Source: CBDUBS01 sp965365445
GTDB taxonomy: Bacteria > Bacteroidota > Rhodothermia > Rhodothermales > DASSAV01
Direction of reading: 5' to 3'
Length of the DNA stretch: 7,443 nt
NCBI GenBank assembly: GCA_965365445.1
Contig: CBDUBS010000181.1
Location: 1-7,443 of the forward strand
Positions within the stretch are counted from its first letter, which is position 1; every line of letters starts with the position of its first letter. The notes beneath the pieces are model-generated. The model did not search any database and was not told where the DNA came from. It saw nothing but the letters and a program-made list of their open reading frames with translations. This document shows positions 1 through 6,823 of the stretch, in pieces. The translations under genes and the position numbers were made by a program.

Positions 1-1
1 T

Positions 2-901
2 AAGCCGGTAACGATCAACGTAACCCGGAACGACTTCGCCCCCACGGGCTTCGAGGTCGCCGCCGTGGGCCGCCCCGAGCACGGACAGGCCCGGATCGCC
101 GGACCCGACTCGGTAGCCTACACCCCGGCCCCGGACTTCTTCGGGACGGACCGGTTCACCTACGATCTCCGCGACGCTTCCGGCGCTACCGCCTCCGGGC
201 AGGTGGTGGTAACGGTGCTGCCGGTCAACGACGCGCCGCCGCGTATCCTCATCACCAGTCCCGCCGAGGGCGAGGTCATCCGCATCGTGGGCGACCCCAC
301 CGACCGGCTGGAGATCCGCTACGAGATGGAAGGGGCGAACGTAGACGGCGACACGCTCCGCTACCGCCTCGAACTGGCCGGAAGCAGCACGTTCCAGCCG
401 CTCATCGGCGGGCAGGCCCTCGGCTCGGCGCTGGTCGCCTCGATGCCGTACCGGGCGCTCCGCGACCTGCTGGCCTCGGCCGGGGTACAGCCCGGCGTCG
501 AGATGCCGATATGGGCGCGCATCGTCGCCACGGACGGCTCCGGGATGGAAACGCCCGGCCTGCCGCGCTCGGTGCGGATCGTGTTCGGGGCGCTCACAGG
601 GGCCGATGAAGAAACCCTGCCCGAGCGCTTCGCGGTGCGGGGCAACTACCCGAACCCGTTCAACCCCTCCACCTCGATCCGGCTCGATCTGCCCGAAACG
701 GCGGATGTCACGCTCGAAGTGGTGGATATGCTCGGGCGCAAGGTGCTGGCGCTTCCGGCGCAGGCCGTCTCGGCGGGCGCGGGCCGCACCCTGCTGATCG
801 ATGCCTCGGCGCTGGCCTCGGGGACGTACTTCTACCGGGTCACGGCGCGCTCCGCCGCTGGGGTGCAAACGGCCACCGGACGCATGACGCTGCTGAAATA
901 A
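2..901 (+). CDS. Secreted multidomain protein with Big_9/cadherin-like domain and T9SS type A sorting domain (3' part only)
   Basis: The reading frame is open from the window edge to the TAA at 899-901, giving 299 visible residues; the true start lies upstream. The GTG at 65 falls inside a conserved domain and is not a credible start. Visible residues 1-78 look like a cadherin-like/Big_9 Ig repeat: an N-D motif, then PEHGQA, then YTPAPDFFGTDRFTY, closing with the PVNDAPP linker typical of such repeats. Residues about 80-200 are a beta-rich, Ig-like region I cannot assign to a family. Residues about 208-299 match the T9SS C-terminal sorting domain: GNYPNPFNPSTS, then VVDMLGRKV, then GTYFYRV, ending in a Lys. 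In known T9SS cargo this tail directs secretion through the outer membrane and often surface anchoring. The catalytic or binding part, if any, is outside the window. It is probably a different transcription unit from the downstream PUL because a strong terminator follows. Confidence 0.9.
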   Translation, partial: KPVTINVTRNDFAPTGFEVAAVGRPEHGQARIAGPDSVAYTPAPDFFGTDRFTYDLRDASGATASGQVVVTVLPVNDAPPRILITSPAEGEVIRIVGDPTDRLEIRYEMEGANVDGDTLRYRLELAGSSTFQPLIGGQALGSALVASMPYRALRDLLASAGVQPGVEMPIWARIVATDGSGMETPGLPRSVRIVFGALTGADEETLPERFAVRGNYPNPFNPSTSIRLDLPETADVTLEVVDMLGRKVLALPAQAVSAGAGRTLLIDASALASGTYFYRVTARSAAGVQTATGRMTLLK

Positions 902-916
902 CCCGGCCTACCGGGT
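901..916 (+). repeat. Short hairpin at the stop codon
   Basis: ACCCGG (901-906) and CCGGGT (911-916) are perfect complements around a CCTA loop, starting on the last base of the stop codon. No T-run follows directly. It probably stacks ahead of the stronger terminator a few bases downstream, or protects the 3' end; a role is inferred only. Confidence 0.45.
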
Positions 917-921
917 GTATG

Positions 922-962
922 GCGGCCCCGGGTGCTTCGGCGTCCGGGGCCGCGTGCGTTTT
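922..962 (+). terminator. Rho-independent terminator with UUCG tetraloop
   Basis: The arms at 922-935 and 940-953 pair along 14 positions: ten perfect, GC-rich pairs (GCGGCCCCGG with CCGGGGCCGC), two G-T wobbles, then two more pairs closing a TTCG loop. C(UUCG)G is an exceptionally stable RNA tetraloop. A TTTT run at 959-962 follows five bases after the stem. This fits an intrinsic terminator for the T9SS-tailed gene ending at 901. The U-tract is short and slightly displaced, so efficiency is uncertain, but the stem itself is unambiguous. Confidence 0.8.
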
Positions 963-984
963 ACTGGTTGCAGGCGGCAACCCC

Positions 985-1057
985 CTCCCCCTTGCCGATG
1001 CCGCATCGGCAGCGGTACTCCCCCTGTCGCCGTCGGCAGACGGCGGTAAAGGGGGAG
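985..1057 (+). repeat. Two imperfect tandem hairpin units; possible second terminator or palindromic repeat element
   Basis: Unit 1 (985-1017) and unit 2 (1018-1048) each begin with an identical CTCCCCCT, carry a hairpin, and end in CGGTA. The unit 1 stem is TGCCGATG/CATCGGCA (993-1000/1004-1011, loop CCG). The unit 2 stem is CGCCGTC/GACGGCG (1028-1034/1039-1045, loop GGCA). The stem sequences differ but both remain fully paired. AGGGGGAG at 1050-1057 is the complement of CTCCCCCT and can pair with either copy, most simply with 1018-1025 to make a long interrupted stem. TTTT at 1065-1068 and further T-runs follow, so a back-up terminator is the simplest reading. A REP-like repeat is an alternative. 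Confidence 0.55.
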
Positions 1058-1337
1058 AGCTGTGTTTTCCCCTCCTTTATTTCTTGCTCCCGTCCTTTTC
1101 AGGCGCCTGTCTCCAGCCGGCCCGGGCGCCGCCCGCTAACCGCCAGATGGATTTCCCCGCCGCACCGGCCCCGATTGGGGAAGAAACCTGACGGGATGGT
1201 GAATTCACGGCGCATCGAACACGCCATGTGCGCGGTGAACGAAGCGGGGCGGAAGTTAAGCGTTAGGAGCCGACTTCCTCGTTGGCCGGCTGGGCGCCAG
1301 GTATTTCCGGAGGGGGCAGGAAAGGGGATTGATGTTC

Positions 1338-1388
1338 TTGAATAAAACATCTATTATCATAAAGTGATAATATGACTTTCTAACGGAT
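1338..1388 (+). promoter_or_regulatory. AT-rich promoter region of the regulator gene
   Basis: In a strongly GC-rich window this stretch is mostly A/T up to about 1383 and lies directly ahead of the ATG at 1389, as expected of a promoter. TTGAAT (1338-1343) and GATAAT (1366-1371) resemble -35 and -10 elements, but their 22-base spacing is too long for a normal pair. I also find no clean Bacteroidota TAnnTTTG element. A promoter here is likely from composition and position; the exact boxes are not assigned. No Shine-Dalgarno sequence precedes the ATG. Confidence 0.45.
1352..1372. promoter_or_regulatory. Perfect 8-5-8 inverted repeat, probable operator
   Basis: TATTATCA (1352-1359) and TGATAATA (1365-1372) are exact reverse complements separated by TAAAG. 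The repeat ends 16 bases before the ATG of the GntR/FadR-family gene, inside the AT-rich promoter region. Dimeric GntR-family repressors commonly autoregulate through such palindromes, so this is a good candidate for the regulator's own site. It does not show the GTnnnAC core common in FadR-subfamily operators, so another regulator could be the binder. Confidence 0.6.
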
Positions 1389-2123
1389 ATGTCGCTGTCT
1401 TCCCTGGGTCCTCCGGTAGCAAAGACCAGTCTGGCCGAGCATCTGGCCGGGCGTATTCAGTCATTCATCCTTTCGGGGACGTATGCACCCGGGCAGCGCT
1501 TGCCGTCCATTGCGGCTATGGCGCAACAGTTCGGCGTCGGGCACCCGACGCTTCGGGAAGCGATAAAAAAGCTGGAGACCATCGGGCTGATTTCCGTAAG
1601 GCACGGCGCGGGGGTGTACGTGAAAGCCACCGAGGCGCCCCTGTTTCTGAGTAATCCGGGCGTGACCGCCGCGCCGAGCAAGAAGCTTCTGCTGGACCTG
1701 ATCGACGCCCGTCTTCCCGTGGAAACCACTACGTCATCCCTGGCGGCCCGGAACGCGACCCCGGAGGACCTGGCGGATTTGCATACCGTGCTCGATACGG
1801 CCGGAAGGCTTCTGGATGATCCGGCCATGCTCACTACGGTCAACATGTCCTTTCATGAGGCCCTCGCCCGCTCGTCCGGCAACATCGTGCTGGCGCAACT
1901 GGTCGGGCAGATGACCCGGTTGTTCCGCCGGGAGCAGCGCGTCATTCTGGATATATTTGGCCTGCGCGACCGCGACCACCGGGAGCACCTCGCCATTCTG
2001 GAAGCCGTGGAGCAGCGGGACGAAGGCCTGGCCCGGGAACGCATGGCCGCCCACCTCGACGGCGTAAGGCGCGCTATCGAGCAGTGGGACGGCGAGACGC
2101 CTGCCGTTCCGTCCCGTGCATGA
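1389..2123 (+). CDS. GntR-family transcriptional regulator, FadR subfamily (FCD domain)
   Basis: This 244-residue protein has the usual FadR-subfamily length and layout. Residues about 15-78 are the winged helix-turn-helix: ILSGTYAPGQRLPS, then QQFGVGHPTLREAIKKLE and the wing VRHGAGVYV. Residues about 98-232 form the all-helical FCD effector domain. Three histidines expected to coordinate a metal are visible: H156 (in FHEALARSSGN), H200 (EHLAILEAV) and H222 (AAHLDGV). The acidic ligand normally four residues before the first His is Asn here (N152). FCD regulators bind small organic acids or sugar acids and usually repress nearby catabolic genes. The start is supported by the N-terminal domain and by the palindrome just upstream. 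The gene lies 55 bases ahead of susC on the same strand, so it is likely the local PUL regulator and perhaps co-transcribed. The effector is unknown. Confidence 0.93.
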   Translation: MSLSSLGPPVAKTSLAEHLAGRIQSFILSGTYAPGQRLPSIAAMAQQFGVGHPTLREAIKKLETIGLISVRHGAGVYVKATEAPLFLSNPGVTAAPSKKLLLDLIDARLPVETTTSSLAARNATPEDLADLHTVLDTAGRLLDDPAMLTTVNMSFHEALARSSGNIVLAQLVGQMTRLFRREQRVILDIFGLRDRDHREHLAILEAVEQRDEGLARERMAAHLDGVRRAIEQWDGETPAVPSRA

Positions 2124-2124
2124 G

Positions 2125-2144
2125 GCCGGCTACTACACGCCGGC
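2125..2144 (+). repeat. Hairpin in the regulator-susC gap
   Basis: GCCGGC at 2125-2130 and again at 2139-2144 can form a six-pair stem around TACTACAC, immediately after the regulator's TGA stop (2121-2123). The following sequence is C/T-rich rather than a U-tract, so this is at most a weak terminator or attenuator that would let part of the transcription continue into susC. Confidence 0.35.
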
Positions 2145-2178
2145 GGGGTCCTTTCCCTCTACAAACAACTGAATCAAG

Positions 2179-5142
2179 ATGGCGCAATTAATCAAGACAT
2201 GCCTGATGCTCGCTCTGGGAGCGTTTTTACTGACGATGAACCAGAGCGCGTATGCGCAAACCGGCCGGATTGCCGGCGTCGTTACGGATGAAACCGGCGA
2301 CCCGTTGCCCGGCGCCAATGTGGTGCTCGAGGGCACAACGACCGGCGCAGCCACCGACATCGACGGGCGCTTCGAGATCGGCGGCGTCGCCCCCGGAACC
2401 TACACCGTCCAGGCCACCTTCCTTGGCTTCGAGCCGCGCGCCATCGAGGACGTGGCCGTAACGGGCGGGCAAACAACCCCGCTGGACATCGAAATGGAAA
2501 TGTCCACGATCTCGCTCGGGGAAGCCGTCGTGGTGGGGTACGGCGTGCAGCGGCGGCGCGACGTTACCGGCTCGGTAACCACTGTCGATCCGGTGCGCCT
2601 GGACGAGTCCGCCACGACCAACTTCGCGCAGGCCCTCCAGGGCGCCGCGCCGAGCTTGCAAGTGACGCCGAACAGCGCCGGCGCCGAGGGCAACGACCTG
2701 AGCATCGTCGTCCGCGGGCGCAACTCGATAACGGCCAGCAACTCCCCGCTCATCGTGCTGGACGGGATTCCCTTCGGCGGGAGCATCGGTGATATCAACC
2801 CCCAGGACATTGCTTCGCTCGACATCCTCCGAGACGCGTCGGCGGCGGCCATCTACGGCTCCAGGGGTTCCAACGGCGTCATCCTGATTACGACCAAGAA
2901 GGGCCGCCAGGGGCAAACCCGCGTCAGCTACCGGGGCCAGGTCGGCATCTCGAACATCGCCAACCTCCCGGAACTGATGAGTGGCGAAGAGTTTGCCCGG
3001 TTCAAATGCGTTCGCCTCGGAAAAACGGCCGACTGCTCGGCCGCGCTCACCCCGAGCGAGCTGGCGAACCTGCAATCGGGCGTTTCGACAGACTGGGTGG
3101 ACCTGGCGACCCACACCGGAGTCCGGCAGGACCATACCCTCTCGGTATCGGGCGCCACGGGCGAAACATCGTACTACGTCTCCGGGTCGGCGCTCAACGT
3201 GAAGGGCGTGGCCCTGGGCGACGAGTTCAAGCGCTACACCATGCGCGTCAACCTCGACCAGCGCGCCTACGGGTGGCTGAAACTTGGTACGAACGTGCAA
3301 CTCTCGTTGCTCAACCGGGACGGCCTCTCGGCCAGTTTCAGCAACGCCTTTCAGATGAACCCGCTCACGACGCCCTTCAACGAGGACGGCACGCAGCGGC
3401 TGTATCCGTGGCCCGAGGAGACGTTCTTTTCCAACCCCCTCGAAGGGCTGCTGGTGCTGGACGACAACGAAAGCCGCAACCTGTTTACCAGCAACTACGC
3501 CGAAGTCCAGTTCCCGTTTGCGCCGGGCCTCTCGTACCGCCTGAACGTCGGGCTGGAGGTATCCAACGGCAAGGAGGGGCGCTACTACGGACGAAATACG
3601 GTCACCGGCCGGGATGTGGGCGGAGACGCCCGCACCACTAACTCCAACGGCACCGACTGGACCGTGGAAAACATCGTCCGCTACCAGAGGGAGTTCGGCG
3701 CGCACGCTTTCGACTTTACCGGGTTGTACAGCGCCCAGCGCGAAACCTCCACGTTCGACCGCGTCGATTCGCAGGGCTTCCCGAACGATGTGCTCACCTA
3801 CTACCAGGCCAACGTGGCCTCGCTCGTGGAGCCCACCTCCGGGTATGACCAGCGGAGCCTGCTCTCCCAAATGGGCCGCCTGAACTACAACTACGACAGC
3901 CGGTACCTCGTCACACTCACCGCCCGGCGCGACGGCTACTCGGGCTTCGGGGCGGATAACAAGTACGGCGTTTTCCCCTCGGTGGCGCTCGGCTGGAACG
4001 TGGACCGCGAGCCGTTCTTCCGGCGGAACAACATCCTCGGCCGCCTCAAGGTGCGCGCCTCCTACGGCGAAAACGGCAACCAGGCCGTCAGCCCGTACCA
4101 GACCCTCTCCCGCCTGACCGAGCAGTCGTACGTGGAGGGCGCTACGACGCTGCCGGGCTACCGGCCCGCGACGCTCGGCACGCCCACCCTCCGCTGGGAA
4201 ACCACCCGCTCGATGAACGTGGGGCTCGACTTCGGCCTGTTCGGCGAGCGGCTCTACGGCACGCTCGACGCCTACCGCAGCCGCACCAGCGATTTGCTCC
4301 TGAGTCGGTCCATCTCGCCGGTAAACGGCATCACGAGCCTGCTCCAGAATATCGGCAAAACACAGAATTACGGCATCGAGCTCCAGCTTTCGGGCCGCCC
4401 CATCGTGGCGGGCGATTTCAGCTGGACCACCGACTTCAACATCTCGGCCAACCGCAACGAAATCGTGGACCTGTACGGCAACGGCCAGGACGACGTAGGC
4501 AACCGCTGGTTTATCGGCAAACCAATCCGGGTGAACTACGCCTACCGGTTCGACGGCATCTTCCAGCAGAGCGACGACATCGCCGGCTCGGCGCAGCCCA
4601 ACGCCCGGCCGGGAGACGTTCGGGTGCTGGACGCCAACGGCGACGGCGCGATCACGCCCGACGACCGGGTGATCCTCGGCGACCGCGAGCCGAGCTACAT
4701 TGCCGGCATCAACAACACGTTCCGCTACAAAGGGTGGTCGCTGAGCGCCTTCATCAATACCGTACAGGGCGTACTGGAATCGAACGTGCTGCTCGGCACC
4801 AACCAGACCGACTCGGATGTGCGCATCAACGTGCTCCGGCACGAGTACTGGTCGCCGGAGAACCCGATCAACACGTACCCCTCCAACGACCCGCGAAGCA
4901 ATGCCTACAGCGTTTCGTTTTATGAGGACGCTAGTTACATCCGCCTGCGCGATGTAACGCTAAGCTATACCCTGCCGCAGCGGTTCCTTCGGATGCTGAC
5001 CATCCAGGCGCTGAGCCTGTCGCTCTCGGGGCACAACCTGGTTACCTGGACCGACTGGAGCGGCCTCGACCCCGAACTGAACAACCAGCGCGGCATCCCG
5101 CTGGAGCGCACGTACAGCTTCGGCGTCAACCTGACCCTGTAA
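2179..5142 (+). CDS. susC: SusC/RagA-family TonB-linked outer-membrane transporter
   Basis: This 987-residue protein is full length for the family. It has a signal peptide (residues 1-26, cleavage likely after SAYA), then a carboxypeptidase-D-regulatory-like beta-sandwich (about 29-108: GVVTDETGDPLPGANV, FLGFEPR). A SusC TonB-box-like segment follows (EAVVVGYG, 115-122), then the plug (about 125-240) with LIVLDGIPFGG, DILRDASAAAIYGSRGSNGV and LITTKKG. The rest is a beta-barrel ending in a terminal strand, YSFGVNLTL. A DANGDGAITPDD loop near residue 818 is typical of SusC barrels. It imports glycan fragments across the outer membrane using TonB-ExbBD energy, with SusD as lid. There is no N-terminal STN signalling domain, so control through an ECF sigma/anti-sigma pair is unlikely, which fits the adjacent GntR regulator. 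The ATG at 2179 gives a complete signal peptide; no Shine-Dalgarno is seen. The symbol denotes family, not a starch substrate. Confidence 0.96.
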   Translation: MAQLIKTCLMLALGAFLLTMNQSAYAQTGRIAGVVTDETGDPLPGANVVLEGTTTGAATDIDGRFEIGGVAPGTYTVQATFLGFEPRAIEDVAVTGGQTTPLDIEMEMSTISLGEAVVVGYGVQRRRDVTGSVTTVDPVRLDESATTNFAQALQGAAPSLQVTPNSAGAEGNDLSIVVRGRNSITASNSPLIVLDGIPFGGSIGDINPQDIASLDILRDASAAAIYGSRGSNGVILITTKKGRQGQTRVSYRGQVGISNIANLPELMSGEEFARFKCVRLGKTADCSAALTPSELANLQSGVSTDWVDLATHTGVRQDHTLSVSGATGETSYYVSGSALNVKGVALGDEFKRYTMRVNLDQRAYGWLKLGTNVQLSLLNRDGLSASFSNAFQMNPLTTPFNEDGTQRLYPWPEETFFSNPLEGLLVLDDNESRNLFTSNYAEVQFPFAPGLSYRLNVGLEVSNGKEGRYYGRNTVTGRDVGGDARTTNSNGTDWTVENIVRYQREFGAHAFDFTGLYSAQRETSTFDRVDSQGFPNDVLTYYQANVASLVEPTSGYDQRSLLSQMGRLNYNYDSRYLVTLTARRDGYSGFGADNKYGVFPSVALGWNVDREPFFRRNNILGRLKVRASYGENGNQAVSPYQTLSRLTEQSYVEGATTLPGYRPATLGTPTLRWETTRSMNVGLDFGLFGERLYGTLDAYRSRTSDLLLSRSISPVNGITSLLQNIGKTQNYGIELQLSGRPIVAGDFSWTTDFNISANRNEIVDLYGNGQDDVGNRWFIGKPIRVNYAYRFDGIFQQSDDIAGSAQPNARPGDVRVLDANGDGAITPDDRVILGDREPSYIAGINNTFRYKGWSLSAFINTVQGVLESNVLLGTNQTDSDVRINVLRHEYWSPENPINTYPSNDPRSNAYSVSFYEDASYIRLRDVTLSYTLPQRFLRMLTIQALSLSLSGHNLVTWTDWSGLDPELNNQRGIPLERTYSFGVNLTL

Positions 5143-5194
5143 CCCCCCGGCGGCGCTCGCCTTTACTGAACTTCCCTACTGCCTCTATACAACC

Positions 5195-6796
5195 ATGTGT
5201 CGGAAACAGAACACCTTTTACGCCTGCCTGGCGGCCCTGCTGCTCCTGCCCCTGTGGGGTTGCGGCGACGATTTCCTCACGGAAAACCCGCCGGACGAGA
5301 TCGTGGCCGATAACCTGTACGTGGACGTGCCCGGTTTCGAAGCCGGCCTGAACGCCCTGTACGCGCAGGTCCGGCTGGAACGCTACGGCCTGAACGGCTC
5401 GAACGAGCTGATGAGCGATATGTGGACGGCCGGCACGGACAACGTCTGGATCAACTGGGATTTTAACATCACCCGACCGTTCAGCGACTGGCAGGAGCTG
5501 GTCAACCCGCTCTACGGCAACTTCAACGACGTGTTCGTACGCATGTACCGCATCATCAACGCGGCCAACACCATCATCAACCGGGCCGACAACCCGGAGG
5601 TCAACTGGTCGCAGGCGGAGAGGGACCGGATCGTCGCCGAGGCGCGCCTGTTCCGGGCATGGGCCTACCGCCACCTGACCTACCTCTGGGGCGACGTGCC
5701 GCTGAACACCGACGAAGCCTCGGGCGAAACCATCCGCACCGACTGGGAACGCGCTCCGCTCTCGGAGCTGCTTCCGTTCATCGAAGCCGACCTGCTTTTT
5801 GCCTCACAGCATTTGCCGGTAACCTCTAACCTGGACGGCAAGCTCACGAAAGCCGTCGCGGACCACTACCTCGCCGAACACTACCTCCGCATCGGGGATG
5901 CGGCAAAGGCCGAGCAACACGCCCAGGCCGTCATTTCAGGCCCGTACAGCCTGATTACGCAGCGCTACGGCAAGACGGATTACCCGTTCGGGTGCGCCTT
6001 CCTGGATCAGTTCCGCGACGGCAACGCCAGCCGCAGCCAGGGCAACACCGAGTCGCTGTGGACGCTGCAACTCGAGTACGAGGTGCCCGGCGGCGGCGAG
6101 AGCATCATGCGGCGCTGGTGGGTGAACCGGTATTACTCGCTCCGGGGGCTTCAGGTAAGCCCCGAGTTCGGCGGGCGCGGCCTGGGCCGGCTTGCCATTA
6201 CCTCGTGGGCGCTGAAACTGTACGAACCCCAGGATGATCGCGGATTCAAGTGCGCCATCCGGAGGGACTATCCCTACAACGCCCCGGGCAACCTGCCCGC
6301 CGGCGTAAGCCTCGGCGACACGCTGAAAATGAGCTACCAGAAGGAAACTGCCCGTACAAGCAACTGGCCCAGCACCCGGAAATGGGACTGGACGGACCCC
6401 GTGGACATCGATGGAGCCGCGCAGTACGGCGACCAGCCGTACCTGCGCCTCGCCGATACGTACCTCCTGCTGGCCGAAGCCCAGTTCAAACAGGGCAACA
6501 CGGCCGGCGCCGCCGAGTCGATCAACAAGCTGCGCCGCCGCGCCCACGCTTCGGAGATCACGGCGGGCCAGGTGACGCTGGCCTTCATCCTCGACGAACG
6601 CTCGCGGGAGCTGGTTACCGAAGAGCAGCGGAGGTACACGCTGCTGCGCACCAACACCTGGCTCGAACGGACCCGGGCCTACAACCCCCAGGCCGGACCG
6701 AAAATCACCGAGCGGGATGTGCTCTACCCCATCCCGCAGCCGGTGATCGACGCCAACCTTACCGGCCCCATGTCCCAGAACCCGGGGTACAACTGA
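5195..6796 (+). CDS. susD: SusD/RagB-family surface glycan-binding lipoprotein
   Basis: This 533-residue protein has the normal SusD size. Its N terminus is a lipoprotein signal ending LPLWGC, with C23 the lipidated residue, followed by GDDFLTE. Acidic residues just after the Cys are typical of Bacteroidota lipoproteins exported to the cell surface. The SusD helical/TPR core is clear: AEARLFRAWAYRHLTYLWGDVPL (148-170), a GKLTKAVADHYLAEHYL region (215-231), and RLADTYLLLAEAQFKQGN followed by INKLRRRAH (about 416-448). The end, YPIPQPVIDANLTG then QNPGYN, is the standard SusD C terminus. It binds the glycan and caps the SusC barrel. It starts 52 bases after susC and no terminator is evident between them, so the two are almost certainly co-transcribed. 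The binding residues that define the substrate cannot be identified from family motifs alone. Confidence 0.95.
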   Translation: MCRKQNTFYACLAALLLLPLWGCGDDFLTENPPDEIVADNLYVDVPGFEAGLNALYAQVRLERYGLNGSNELMSDMWTAGTDNVWINWDFNITRPFSDWQELVNPLYGNFNDVFVRMYRIINAANTIINRADNPEVNWSQAERDRIVAEARLFRAWAYRHLTYLWGDVPLNTDEASGETIRTDWERAPLSELLPFIEADLLFASQHLPVTSNLDGKLTKAVADHYLAEHYLRIGDAAKAEQHAQAVISGPYSLITQRYGKTDYPFGCAFLDQFRDGNASRSQGNTESLWTLQLEYEVPGGGESIMRRWWVNRYYSLRGLQVSPEFGGRGLGRLAITSWALKLYEPQDDRGFKCAIRRDYPYNAPGNLPAGVSLGDTLKMSYQKETARTSNWPSTRKWDWTDPVDIDGAAQYGDQPYLRLADTYLLLAEAQFKQGNTAGAAESINKLRRRAHASEITAGQVTLAFILDERSRELVTEEQRRYTLLRTNTWLERTRAYNPQAGPKITERDVLYPIPQPVIDANLTGPMSQNPGYN

Positions 6797-6823
6797 TCTT
6801 TCACCGGCTTCTCCCGACGACCG

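Larger units (their letters stand above)
902..1388. other. Non-coding intergenic region between the T9SS-tailed gene and the regulator gene
   Basis: This gap of almost 490 bases holds the 922-962 terminator, two tandem hairpin units (985-1057), a pyrimidine-rich stretch (about 1063-1102), and an AT-rich island with an inverted repeat (1338-1383). Between about 1103 and 1337 I see only minor structure: the 10-base palindrome GTGAATTCAC at 1199-1208, the loose inverted repeat GGAAGT/ACTTCC at 1251-1256/1273-1278, and a purine-rich run at about 1309-1328. Open frames across the gap (to 137 codons) lack any recognisable domain and run through the terminator hairpins, so I do not call them genes. 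No tRNA or known riboswitch was recognised. Confidence 0.7.

Noticed and set aside
1199..1208. Ten-base perfect palindrome GTGAATTCAC
   Set aside because: Isolated, far from any start codon, and short enough to occur by chance.
919..1345. Overlapping plus-strand open frames of 90 and 137 codons in the intergenic region
   Set aside because: They run through the terminator stem and the tandem hairpins, have low-complexity Pro/Arg/Ala-rich translations and match no family I know.
1372..1383. Three-codon ATG-ACT-TTC-TAA mini-frame just before the regulator gene, as a possible leader peptide
   Set aside because: Too short to distinguish from chance, and its ATG overlaps the end of the operator-like palindrome.
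2227..4842. Very long minus-strand open frame (871 codons) opposite susC
   Set aside because: It lies wholly inside the clear susC gene, its translation shows no recognisable domain, and long antisense frames are expected from codon bias in GC-rich genes.
5149..5161. Possible small hairpin GGCG/CGCC in the susC-susD gap
   Set aside because: Only four base pairs; too weak to call a terminator or attenuator.
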